Positions 36,093 to 45,879 of a DNA stretch of 64,000 nucleotides are shown here, piece by piece. The first letter of the stretch is position 1, and each line of letters starts with the position of its first letter. Source of the DNA: Malania oleifera (lineage: Eukaryota; Streptophyta; Magnoliopsida; Santalales; Ximeniaceae). A program made the position numbers and the translations under genes. The notes beneath the pieces are model-generated. The model was not told the origin of the DNA, ran no database searches, and saw nothing but the letters and a program-made list of their open reading frames with translations. The stretch covers positions 77,608,931 through 77,672,930 of the forward strand of contig NC_080419.1 in the NCBI RefSeq assembly GCF_029873635.1, read 5' to 3'.

Positions 36093-38291
36093 AGAGAGAG
36101 AAAGGGAGAGAAAGTTAGGAATGGGGGAATTCTTCAACTTCAGCACTCAATTTAAATGTAATTTTCTCTGTTTATGTTTGTAAGAAATGACAACTGTCTC
36201 AAGGACAACTAAGGCGCTTCGCTGTACAAAAGACATAGCTTAGAAAAACTCAAGGCATGCATCTAGCCCAACAAGTCCTTTACCACCAACATCAACTCAA
36301 GACCATCAATCCAACATTACAAACCAAAGGCCAGAAGCATAATGTTTCTCCTACCTTTGCAATCTATTCTGCCAGTAGTAGCACCAAGAATTAAATGGCT
36401 CCAAAGGCTGAGCCTCTTTCCCAATAAACATAGCATCAAAAGAGCATATTGCCAAGGTACAACAACTGTGCAACAATTTCCCAAGTTTCCAAAAATTCAT
36501 GTGCACTTAAATTGTGCAATTAACAATCTGGTCATTACCTTAATTCCCCAACCATTCTTACATAGCCATACTGTCAGAAAGGTAACACTAGACATACAAC
36601 CTAAATACTGAGGCAATGCCCAGCTATAAGCACATTTACAGCCTAACCACCCACCCACGTAACCTTAAAATAAACCAGGCTCTCGCCTCTCAAGCATTAA
36701 ACAAAACATTAATTGGTCCGATAGTTGAAGAATTTACTTTTAATAGGTAATTACCCTTGCGGCCTTGCCTTTTATTTCTGTCATGATAGTGCGCACTAGC
36801 ATCTATCAAAGATGTCATGATTTGTGAATAACATTGGAAGGGACATAATTTAAAAAATCCTGAAATAGGAAGAAACAAGATAAAAGGATAATCTATTCCC
36901 TATGCTTTAATAATTGAATGAAGCATAGAAAACAATATGAGGATGATGTCCTCCCTACAATCCAATTAATAAGCAAGGCAAGGAAATCAAAGCAAAACTC
37001 AGTACACCCTAGACATTAACACATTTAAGGAAGATAGCTAAGCTTTCAATATGATAAAAAAAAAAAGAGTGCCAATGAAAATAATTGGAAGAACTCACCA
37101 AAATTCTGCCATTTCACTTGATGGTATCTGCTTTGACAGCGATTCATAAAATATTCTTAGGGGTTCTCTCTATCAATAAAAACAAAATACGATAATAAGT
37201 AATAAATGAGACAAAGTCCTTGAATTAATAACTGAGTGCAGATGATGCTATGGTCGAAAACCTCTTCTGGAGGGTCATATCTCTGCCCAGGCAAACCGAA
37301 AACTTTCCTCTCTCTCTTTTTAACAGTTTTTGTTGTGGTGCTTTTTGATGAACTAGTTGTCGTGGTTTTTGATGAACTCGTTGTCGTGATTTTTGATGAA
37401 CCCATCGCTGATGTTTTTGTTTTCACCTTCACATGTCACATTGAACTCATCACATTTATTAAAAAGACAAAAACAGAAACAAAAAAAAAAAAAAAGCAAA
37501 CAAAGAAACAAACAAAACAAATATATGGATGCATACAAACACCCAGACACATGGAATTTTAGTGAAGAGTGTGAGTACAAGCCCAAGGGGCAGCCCTCGA
37601 ATCCCCCATTTTTAGATGCCTAAAATCCGACATTGACACATTTACCACATAGAACCCGATTCATGGCAACTTTTTCTACATTCAGTTTCATTATAATTTT
37701 TCTGCATTCCAAATCATTGAAAAAATTCAATTCATCACGAAATCTTGGAATCAATTTGGTCAGAAATTGGAAACACAAGCCCAACTCATTGAAATAAACT
37801 AAGTAATCAATTGGAAAAATCAAAGCCGTTCAGAAACTCACCCATCTCATCAGAAACAAGACAACAGCATAGAAATCACACACCCAAATCACACAACGCA
37901 TTAAAATTAGAATTTATAGATACATATATACACACACATATATATAATTCACAAACTCACCTATCTCAATCACCTATTTGTAGGAAATCCAAGAAGCGAA
38001 TTTAGACACATACCCAGATCAACCATGAAAGTAACAATTCCAAATTTTTAACAAAAATAAAACTATAATTAAAAGTGGGAAAAAAAACTCTGCAGAACAA
38101 GAAAATCGGAATGAGTTTCAGATGGGTACCTCTGATTTGGTAAGAGAGGACCCAGATTTATGCTTTGTATCGAGAGGCTGTTTGCTCGAGGTCTCAATCT
38201 TCTTCTTGTTGACGGAGGAATCAACCTTGGACTTCAAAGACCCATCTTGGGGCCTCTCCTTCACCGCGCTGCCTTTGATCACTGCAGCCAT
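24566..38291 (-). CDS. Four-exon gene for a 214-residue Lys/Ser-rich protein of unknown function
   Basis: Exons on the minus strand are 38291-38130, 37426-37262, 37169-37099 and 24812-24566 (162, 165, 71 and 247 bp). They join in frame into 214 codons plus TAA. All introns are GT-AG (703, 92 and 12,286 bp). The protein has a basic N-terminus (residues 1-54), a Ser/Thr run (about 63-87), KKRERKVFGLPGQRYDPPEE (about 90-109), REPLRIFYESLSKQIPSSE across exon 3, then LMEHGLLSPERAKKAHERKQ, and an acidic DDDDDF tract before a KKRKG tail. I recall plant hypothetical proteins with the FGLPGQ..PEE.EPLRIFYESL..Q.P.SEMA.FW.MEHG pattern, but no function. Lys-rich stretches and the tail suggest a nuclear location (inference). 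The ATG has G at +4 (ATGGCTGCAG). No signal peptide or membrane segment is seen. Confidence 0.8.
24813..26649 (-). other. Intron 3, 3' portion
   Basis: Part of the 12.3-kb third intron. No coding signal or recognised repeat; several T-rich tracts. Open frames here (for example 25685-25876 and 26374-26598) have no family features. Confidence 0.5.
26650..26911. repeat. 131-bp tandem duplication, nearly perfect
   Basis: Copies at 26650-26780 and 26781-26911 differ at one base that I can see (CTGCTAAG against CTGCCAAG). It lies inside intron 3. The near identity means a recent event or an assembly artefact. Confidence 0.93.
27392..27422. repeat. (GA)n microsatellite
   Basis: Dinucleotide run of about 31 bp inside intron 3. 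Confidence 0.95.
28334..28580. repeat. ~124-bp tandem duplication
   Basis: GGATCTGGCAA.AACCCTCT begins at 28334 and again at 28458. The copies share TTTTTTGTCAAAACATGTGG and CTAAAATGTAATGTAACAC with some substitutions and small gaps. A 78-codon minus-strand frame reads through both copies and is a by-product of the duplication. Confidence 0.88.
28924..29188 (-). repeat. 3' LTR of the intronic Copia
   Basis: 265 bp, TGTCAAATTC to AAGCCAACA on the plus strand, next to the purine tract (minus strand CTTGAGGGGGAG, 29200-29189). Confidence 0.92.
29189..29200 (-). other. Polypurine tract of the intronic Copia
   Basis: Minus-strand CTTGAGGGGGAG immediately before the 3' LTR. Confidence 0.8.
29201..32708 (-). 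pseudogene. Decayed Copia gag-pol in intron 3
   Basis: Reading on the minus strand: gag N-terminus from ATG at 32708 (LDGSNYALWSQVVDMYI), which runs after a stop into IDNFIRFPTAK and TTYFDGGDTSQVY and then, by a deletion, straight into a protease relic LLDSKATDHMT where the active-site DSG has become DSK (near 32180). Next come integrase pieces (WGPSPVSTVFG near 31850; LINRFP near 31440), the RT (30541-30173: RLVAKGYTQTYGANYQETFS, FDVKNAFLHGDLEEEVYM, LYGLKQSPQAW) and RNase H (29525-29244: MDLFCDNNAAIAIAHN, SEDQLADILTKA). Many stops and frameshifts separate these parts. The gag zinc finger is missing. Confidence 0.9.
32781..32793 (-). other. Primer binding site of the intronic Copia
   Basis: Minus-strand TGGTATTAGAGCC adjoins the 5' LTR and matches the tRNA-Met type site with one change. 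Confidence 0.85.
32794..33060 (-). repeat. 5' LTR of the intronic Copia
   Basis: 267 bp, TGTCAAATTC to ATGCCAACA on the plus strand. It is about nine-tenths identical to the 3' LTR by eye. Confidence 0.92.
33061..34354 (-). other. Intron 3, middle portion
   Basis: Nothing recognised. A 106-codon plus-strand frame at 33315-33635 has no motif. Confidence 0.4.
34355..34975. repeat. ~312-bp diverged tandem duplication
   Basis: Copy 1 (34355-34666) and copy 2 (34667-34975) share GGA.CTAAATAA.ACTTGAA, GTCAAGTCTC, GGGAAGGCCCCA and GTCACTAACATTTCCTTT in the same order, with many substitutions. It lies in intron 3 and is older than the 131-bp duplication. Confidence 0.88.
34976..37098 (-). other. 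Intron 3, 5' portion
   Basis: No coding signal. It contains a very long GA microsatellite. Frames at 35431-35775 and 36342-36611 show no family features. Confidence 0.45.
36028..36100. repeat. Long (GA)n microsatellite
   Basis: About 60 bp of perfect GA followed by an interrupted tail, preceded by a short CA run. It is the longest simple repeat in the gene. Confidence 0.97.
37099..37169 (-). CDS. Exon 3 of the Lys/Ser-rich protein gene
   Basis: 71 bp encoding REPLRIFYESLSKQIPSSE-MAEF plus two bases of a Trp codon. Acceptor GATAG| and donor TTTTG|GTGAGT. The phase-2 end fits exon 4 exactly (TG|G). Confidence 0.78.
37262..37426 (-). CDS. Exon 2 of the Lys/Ser-rich protein gene
   Basis: 55 codons between acceptor GTGAAG| and a weak donor GAG|GTTTTC, both phase 0. 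It holds three near-copies of TTTSSSK and then the motif VFGLPGQRYDPPEE. An ATG at 37405 could be an alternative in-frame start if exon 1 were skipped. Confidence 0.75.
38130..38291 (-). CDS. Exon 1 of the Lys/Ser-rich protein gene
   Basis: 54 codons from the ATG at 38291 to a phase-0 donor AG|GTACCC. It encodes a charged stretch rich in Lys and Ser. The preceding leader is purine-rich and has no in-frame ATG close by. Confidence 0.78.
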
Positions 38292-38560
38292 GTAAGTCTT
38301 GTCTCCCTCGCTGCTCTGCCTCCGATCAGATCAACCCCTTGCCTTCCTTCTGTCCGAACCTGAACACTATCTCATTGAACGTGCATCTTCAGCTCCCTCT
38401 TCTGTTGCCCCTTGCTTGAAACAATACGTAAAAACAAAAACAAAAATAAATCTGTAAAAGTATAAATAATATATTAAATTATGAACATAAATAAATAAAT
38501 AGAAGCATTTATTGGATAATGTTTTTTTATTTTTTAGTAAAAAATAATTAATGATTTATT
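38292..38560 (-). promoter_or_regulatory. Presumed 5' UTR and proximal promoter of the spliced gene
   Basis: Upstream of the ATG the minus strand is first GC-richer and purine-rich (38292-38420), as in a 5' UTR, then strongly AT-rich (38430-38560). No single clear TATA box could be chosen among the AT runs. Confidence 0.35.
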
Positions 38561-38562
38561 GT

Positions 38563-38982
38563 TTAACTGCTTCCAACCTTGTCCAACAGCGTGTGCAATC
38601 CGATGGGACGCTCTCTTAGATTACACCTTACAGCATGTGATTGGAGCATAATGCACAAAGACCAGTTTGCCCTTTCCAATATAGTTGTTAGTACGGGCGT
38701 GCGTATCTGCTGGCCTTGGAGGGGCAAAAGAGTCATAAAGAAGGCCGTACTAAAAATTCTGATGATTTTCAGAAACTTTAAAGAAGCAAGAAGTATTCTG
38801 ATCGGACGTTTGGCAGCGCGACAGCTTAGTTTTATAGGTGTGGGAGCACCCACGCAGCAGTGTTTAACTCCTGCTGTTCTTTTGCTGAGCTTCACGTTGA
38901 ACAAATGAGCTCCGCCGTCTCCCACTCCGACACCTGTCCACTCGGCATTTGCAGTATTTGACATGTTGAGAACGCCTTTCAC
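38563..38982 (-). other. 139-codon open frame of doubtful coding status
   Basis: This is the longest open frame between the gene and the next repeat, in a GC-richer patch. No domain, signal or family pattern is recognised and the plus strand is also open for 109 codons over the same bases. It could be a TE fragment or upstream regulatory DNA of the gene that starts at 38291. Confidence 0.2.
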
Positions 38983-38989
38983 GAACTTT

Positions 38990-40590
38990 GATGGTTAGAT
39001 AAAACCAAACGATGCCTTAAAATCATGCATGATAATGAAATTTTCAACATAATTTGTTCAGAAAGGGCTGTCATTATGAGAGTTTTTTTTCTTAAAATAA
39101 TACTTTTTTATTAAAATAATGTATAAAGTAGGGCAGTCCAAGAAGTATTTATCACCAAGTCTACTATGCAATATGGATTTAACAAAAAAATTTAATTTAT
39201 TGAAAAACAGAATTTGATTTTTGACTATACAAAAAAGATAAAAGTGAATGACGCCCACTTCTTATGAGATTTGTCAAAAACATAAGAACTTACTTTATGT
39301 TATATTTGAGAGTATAGATTTAGGATTGCTGGAATTTTTATTTTTTTTTTCTTTTTTTTTTTTTCAATTCTACTCTCAAGAGTTACTAGCAATCTACATG
39401 TAATGTTGCTGGAAAAAAAAAAACATTTTTGCCCTTATTTGCATAATGCTTTTTTAAAAAAAAAATTTCTATTTTTCCTTAATTATATTCTACGAGCATT
39501 ATATATTTTGCTTGTGAAAATATTTGTTTTCCTTTTTTGCCCTTAATTACATATTGCGGCATCGTTCATTGGCATTTGAAAAAATTTTCTCCGTCTTTAC
39601 TCTTATTAAGCATATTTAACGTTACCTACCTTTCAAACAAAAGATACATTTCTATCAAATAGCAATCAACCTTAAATTTTACATTCATATCAAATTGAAA
39701 CAAAAATAATAAATTATTGAAAAAAATTCAAATTGTAAATATGTAAATTATACTTCAAATAATAGAGAAAAAAATTCAACTTGTGGGTTGAGGGTATAAT
39801 TGAAAAAATAAAATAAAATTCGGGTGTAGGAAGCTAGCAACTCCGCCGGATTGAGGGTTTAATTGAAAATAATTATTTTTTAAACTTCTGTTTGAATACT
39901 AACATAACGTTGACATGAGGGGGCATAGGTGTCCATAGATTTAAACTTAAGGGGACGTCTATGAGATTTTAAAAACTTCAGTAGATTTTATCTGTTTGGA
40001 AAACTGTAGGAAAGGTGAGTGTCTTTAATTTACCCAAAACATAAACTATTAATTTAGAGTTTAAAAATGTCAAAGGAAATAAATCAAGTTTTCTATTACT
40101 TATTATATGAATTTTTAAATTTTGAGAGTAAGGAATTCTAAAAATGTTTTTGTTGTATAGGTTTTCAGAATTAATTAGTGTGATGTGAGTAGGAAACTCT
40201 AGTAGTGTTTGAAAATATGTATTTCAGATTTTAGATTTGGGTTTGGTTTGATTTGAATAAAATTTAATACAATTTATACTACATCTTATTTAAATCCAAA
40301 ACAACTTCAAATTCAAGGTCTCCCCAAACATAGAATCTCTATATTTAAAGGGTCTTATCTATATGTCTCTACCATCCTTGATCATCTTCCTTGTATGAGT
40401 AAGGGAACTAGTCTTAATTATCATAATCAAGTATTCATCCTTGATGAATTAATTTTTCTAAATCTCACATTTAGTATCAAGCCTATTAATCAAGATAAAT
40501 AAATTCATTATTTAATACTAGGATTCAATGAAAACACAAATTTTGAAATTTGGTGTATACAAATTGTCTATAGTCATTTTTTGACCAAGC
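38990..40590. other. AT-rich intergenic DNA
   Basis: Long A and T tracts; no coding region, LTR pair or structured repeat seen. Confidence 0.5.
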
Positions 40591-40923
40591 AAACAAAACC
40601 CCAAATGAAGACATCAAAAAAAAAAATTCATTAGCCAGTCGACGGGCCAATTAGGGTGGTCCACCAACCTTCTCTCCATTACCATTGATTGGCTCCATCC
40701 ATAAGCAATCGACTACCTCTTTCAGGCAATAGACTGACCTAACAAAAGTTCAAAATTTTGACTTATTTGCATGTGATTGACTAAGAACTTTAAGCTTGCC
40801 ACGCACCCTAATGATGTCACATGTCAACCTCTAACATCGATAGTTGGTGATTAGTAGTTATTGGAAATTAGAATTTTCAAATTTCAATTTCAAAAAGGTA
40901 TTTCCCTTCATTCCATTGGAGTT

Positions 40924-40930
40924 TTATAAA
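40924..40930 (+). promoter_or_regulatory. TATA box in the LTR-like block
   Basis: TATAAAA in GGAGTTTTATAAAAGGACC, with a purine-rich leader after it. Confidence 0.4.
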
Positions 40931-41019
40931 AGGACCTCTTGGGAGAGAGATTAGGGCTCGTCCAACTGGGGTAAGGTGTGGTTTTCAAAGTTCTTTAAAG
41001 GGTCAAAAGGAAATTTTAT

Positions 41020-41055
<36 letters not shown>
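41020..41055. repeat. (GA)n microsatellite
   Basis: Dinucleotide run of about 36 bp. Confidence 0.95.
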
Positions 41056-41057
<2 letters not shown>

Positions 41058-42741
41058 CACTCATCTCTTCTCTTGAAAAGGGGATTTGGGGTATGATTTT
41101 AAGTGAGGGTGTCTTCCACATGATCCAAAGGTTTATTTTTCAAAGAGGTCAATGTCTGATCCTATACTTTATTCATTTCCACTTATTTTATGAATTTGGA
41201 CATGTTAAAGCATATTGATGCTTATTTGAATATTTTGACAAATGTTTCATGATTTCTCTATGAAACTATGTCAAATATACATGATAAAAATAAAACATGT
41301 TCTTATTTTGATTACATAGAAAAAGAACATGTTAGAAGTCAAAATTGCATGATTATGTAGAAATGTGGTCACAGGCGGTTGACTGACCCATGCAGACGGT
41401 CGACCAACCCTCTTTCATTTTGAAAAAGTAGTTGTTGGCTAAAGGCGGTCGATTAGTCACTGCAAGTAGTTGACTGCCAAATCTAGAGAGTGCTATTATT
41501 TGCACTTTTTCTTGATTCCTTTGGGGATTTTAGGTTTTTTTGGGTCTATACGCTTAGTAAAGCATATTCAATTGAGATTGAATGACTTTTATTTGAAGCT
41601 TTCATGTTTTTTTTTTTTTTCTATAAACCAACTTTTTCATCAAAAAAATAAATTTGTATGAAATTTTCATAATAACTTCCATGCTTTTGCAAAATTTTCA
41701 AATATTTTGGAATTATACATCCATGATGTGGCATTTGGGTGTTTATCAATCTTGTTCTAATAACATCAAGGCAGGTTTGTAGTTCTCCCTTTAAAAATCC
41801 ACACTTTTTCAAATGATTTTTGCAATTTTCCTTTCAAAGAAACCAAAATATTTTTTATAAAAATTAACTTTCTAATAAACCACTCATGATGTGCTTATTG
41901 AGTGGATTAAAAAGCCTTTTTCTAAAAAGGTAAATGAGATTTTTCAAGTTGGGTTTTATTATTTCTCCTCCCAAAGAAACCAGATCTTGCAAATTCAAGA
42001 GTTTTAAATAAAACATAAAAAATATATATATTTTCAACATTGAAAATAAAAATATTTTTTTAGAACTACAAATGGCTTGATTCCTTTTTTGAGGATAGGT
42101 AGACAGTTTACTTTGTAGATTCAGTCATACCAAACCAAAAGTCCTTCCTTCTTTTCTTCTTCATTTTCTAATTTTTTACATGTTTATATGATTATTTTGA
42201 TCAAGCATTAAGTTATAGGATTTTTATAAGGTTAAGTCCTCTGTATAAATCCTACGAAAACCTTTTCAAAGTGGTTAAGAATTGGTAAATTTCTGAAATG
42301 AATAAGCAAAATGAAGAAGAACTTGCAGAAAGGCGGTCAACTACCTAATCCTTCAAAATGATTTTTTAAATATTTTTCCAAAATCCAACTATCTTCTTTC
42401 AATATTTGCTTTCAAAAAAGGAAGATACACACATATACACACAAGTATGATAACTATAAAATGAGTGTTTTAGGGTGCTAGTTCTTTGAACGGGACTTAT
42501 AGAATTACCTTCCCTATTCACAAAAGTATTCCCAAACCTAATCTCTTTTTAAAAGGTTTTATTTTATTTTTACTTTTCAAAAATTAAAATAAAGTGGCAA
42601 CTCCATTTTCTAAAATAAGAGGACAAGGTAGAGAACCAATGGTTTGGTTTTTAATACTTCTTTAATGTCTAAACAGTCACCAAAATGTTGACAACTCAAA
42701 AATCGATATCGAAACATATGCAAGTATCCTTTGAATTCTAA

Positions 42742-43480
42742 GATATTTGGGATCTTGTATATCAAGGTTATAGAAAGTTGCAGGGTGAAACTCATCTGAC
42801 ATTGGAACAAAAAACAACATTGATTGTGGGCCAAACAAAAAATATAAGAGCACAAAACTATAGTTTTCTTGCATTGAGAGAACTAACAAGGGGTGTTTGC
42901 ATACTCTACAATGACGATACAAGCTTTGACATGAAGAAATCAGAAACAATTTATAATTATTTTTCATGATTATTAACTATTGTCAATCATATGAAAGCTA
43001 ATGGCAAGGAGGTAAATGATGTTAAGATTATGGAAAAAACATTTTTTTTTCTTATGATTCAATATAAATCCAAGGATTTCACTATAATGAAGTTGGAAGA
43101 ATTTTTTGCATCATTACAAGTCAATGAACATCGGTTAAATGAAAATTTACAAGTTAGAGTAAAGGAAGTCCTGCAGAGCCAATTAAATATAAATATGAGA
43201 AGGATAAGTCTCGCCAACTGGAATTATTCCAAAGAAATCAACTTTTTTGAGAATGGAGGGAGGAAATATTACTGATCATGTTTTAGAAGAGAACACGTCA
43301 ATAGTACTACACAAAGGTGGGATAAATCTCCATTTCAGTACTCATTACAAATCGAGATGTTGATATAATGAAAATAATCACAGGAAATGTCACACAAAGG
43401 TTGTAAAAAATAATGAAGAGAAGTTAAAAATTTTATTATTGACTTGTTACATAGCAAAGCAAACATGTTACAGCTAGTAG
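42742..43480 (+). pseudogene. Copia gag relic
   Basis: One frame, broken by a stop at 42967, reads DIWDLVYQGYRKLQGE, then (after an apparent deletion) LLTIVNHMKANGKEV, ILR-like MEKTFFFL, SKDFTIMKLEEFFASLQ and NEHRLNE. This is the order of the UBN2-type Copia gag domain (W.LV..GY, IVNQM...GE, V.KIL..L, SL.AHE.RL). Beyond 43275 a degenerate zinc-knuckle region follows (NNHRKCHTK, NNEEKLKILLLTCY). The relic stops at an element-X LTR start at 43504. No pol follows. Confidence 0.8.
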
Positions 43481-43503
43481 ATTCTTCATACGAGTTTAGC
43501 AAT

Positions 43504-43690
43504 TGTTAGCCTTTGTGACTACATGATCTTAATTGTCATATTTTGATGGTAACAACCCATTAGTGGTTCTAGGTAAACTAATTTTTGGATATCAAGCTAT
43601 GATAAGTACAAACTCAAATGTAAAGATTAAGTAAAATCTTAATAAGTTAGACATCATCAAAAAGGAGGAGATTGTTAGCCTTAGTGGCTA
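43504..43690 (+). repeat. Element-X LTR fragment, left part, with duplicated start
   Basis: It begins TGTTAGCC at 43504, runs 169 bp to a purine tract (AAAAAGGAGGAGAT) and starts again TGTTAGCC at 43673. It is broken after 18 bp by the compound Gypsy element and continues at 60711. The five bases before 43504 are GCAAT; the far end is lost. Confidence 0.75.
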
Positions 43691-45610
43691 TGTAACGCCT
43701 CAACCTGACACGTGGGCCCGGGTGCTACTTTAGTGACGTTTGTGTACCTGATACCATCTCAACATATAAAATATGCAACGTAATAAATAAAACATTTTCC
43801 ACAATCTATTACCAGAGTCTAAATATCAACATACATTCCGTTCTTTTCATACTCATATTACATCTCAATCTAATAAGTTCCCAAACTCGATCCACATGAC
43901 CATGAAAACAAGCTCGAAGGCATACTACAATAACTACTCATATCTGAGTTCTTAAAGACACTCACAAAAACAACTACACTAGTCTCCACCCCCTAGATCA
44001 CGCTAAACTGGATCTTTGGGATTCCCTGAAAAGATATGTTGTACAATGGGGTGAGACACCTCTCAATAAGGAAGATTAAGTTAATGACAGTATGTGGCAG
44101 CATGCTTTTCAGTGTATAGTAGAATCATATCTCTTTCTCTTACTGAACATAGTATGTATACTCATTTCTCATTTCTTATAACATATATCAATACTAGAAA
44201 ACATTTACTTTATTACATAAATATACAAATATGCATAGAAGATACACCCTGGAACTACTCGCCATGTATAAACCCTCATGGTCAAGGTTATGCGGCCTGA
44301 AGGCTAGACAAAAACCTGGGGGATCAACCCAAACTAAGTCAACTCCCTGCTATATATGCTGATGGAAGGCTTCCGAAATCACTTGTGAGTCCAATTGCCC
44401 CACCATTTCCTAGAATGGTACTTCCTTTACCAAGGGCAATCAGCGAGGACCACCCAACACCACACGCTCATAGATGTGAGCGCACTCAGTCAACTGGTGA
44501 AACTTTCTCTCTAGTAACGGTACTGTGCTCGCAACACTAGGTTCATAGGTTTTCTAAAGCATATCGTGCAATTAAAGTAATTAAAACTGTACTTTAAAAC
44601 TCGTTTCTCAAAGTAAACTCCAGCCTTGGCCGTTTAATATAATCTTGGGCCTCGGCCCCTCTATTACAACTCAACCATTTAATACAAACTCCAGCCTCAA
44701 AATAAACTCTATTATTTATAAAACCTAGCCTCGGGCATTTAATACAAACTCGACCTCAGCCCTCTCATAAGTTCCTGCATTTCTCAAAACAATTCCAGTA
44801 TTTTCGCAAACAGTTCAGCATTACACAACATACCCTCTTTAGTATTTCCATAGCTTACAAAACAATATACACCTACCACACAATTTTCTTTATTTAATAC
44901 ATAGCTCGTAGGCAAGTAATAAGACTCCGTACAAATGCTTTGTAAGATCAAATCGAACTTTCCACCGTTCATTTCTACTAAAAATATCATATAGTATATC
45001 CTATGTTTATAAACAAGCCCTTTGAATGGTTGGTTTTTAAAACAATAACTGAAAACATAAACATACTCATACCATAAACATATCCATCGATCAAAAATGA
45101 TAAAACATTGCTTTAAACATAATCCCCTTATCTAATTTCAAAAAAGAAACCAAAATGCTCAAAAACCAGATCCCGACCTTTTTCACCAAATTAAAAATAT
45201 AATCCGCTAGAATTATAGATCCAAGCTTCCTGATCCTCGCAATATCTTTTGATCGTCGAAACGGGACATAAACGGCGAAGAATTGTAGAGAGAGAGAGAG
45301 AGAGAGAGTGAGTGAACTCGCCGATTCCACAGAGAGAGAGAGAGCATTTAGGATTTCTTCGCCCTTAAGCAGTGAAAAATGATATTTATAGGCCTTTTGA
45401 CCCGGTCAAACTCGTTGACGAATTGGTCCCTCGTCGACAAGCCATAGAAGGCTATTTGTCATTGAACCTCCTCCCTCGTCGATGAACCCAAGCCCAATAT
45501 TTTTCATGTCGGTCAGGATCTCTTTGTCGACAAGACTTAGAATTTCGGCAATGAAGCTTACAAAACTCCCCTTTTATACTTTTTCTTATTTATGAGTTCA
45601 AGTCTCTACA
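43691..45610 (-). repeat. Chromovirus LTR A (outer 3' LTR)
   Basis: 1920 bp, TGTAACGCC to CTCTACA on the plus strand. Compared with LTRs B and C it lacks about 40-50 bp near 45565, with GAAGC on both sides of the gap in LTR B. It keeps TG..CA ends. Confidence 0.93.
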
Positions 45611-45622
45611 ATCTCCCCTCCT
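45611..45622 (-). other. Polypurine tract, internal region 1
   Basis: Minus-strand AAGGAGGGGAGAT directly before the start of LTR A. Confidence 0.8.
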
Positions 45623-45879
45623 TATAAGAATTTCTTCCTAAAAATTTGCTAACTGATACCAAACGTACTCTAACTTATAACTCACCTCTACAAAAAGGTC
45701 AGTAGCTACCCACATAGCGGTTCTGGCCCAAGTTTATTATATACGCTCGCTTATGGTGGAGGAATACCATGTATACAACATAAAGTCTCATTACATCACA
45801 CTTTTATACTAACCTCTAACTCAAATACATGAAAATAACTAGTAACCACACAACTACCTTATCTAACTAGAGCTAACCC

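Larger units (their letters stand above)
40600..42660 (+). repeat. LTR-like block, plus strand, borders unresolved
   Basis: It has a U3-like part with repeated GTCGAC/GGTCGA motifs (40635-40760), a TATA box (40924-40930), a GA microsatellite (41020-41055), more GGTCGAC motifs at 41370-41470, and near its end AATAAAGTGGCAACTCCA (42588-42605), close to the TGGCGACTCC string found at the LTR/leader junction of Tat/Ogre-type Gypsy elements. No second copy or target duplication was found. Confidence 0.35.

Noticed and set aside
37353..37586. Hydrophobic minus-strand frame
   Set aside because: It reads through a T-rich intron and out of frame across exon 2; the exon frame is better supported.
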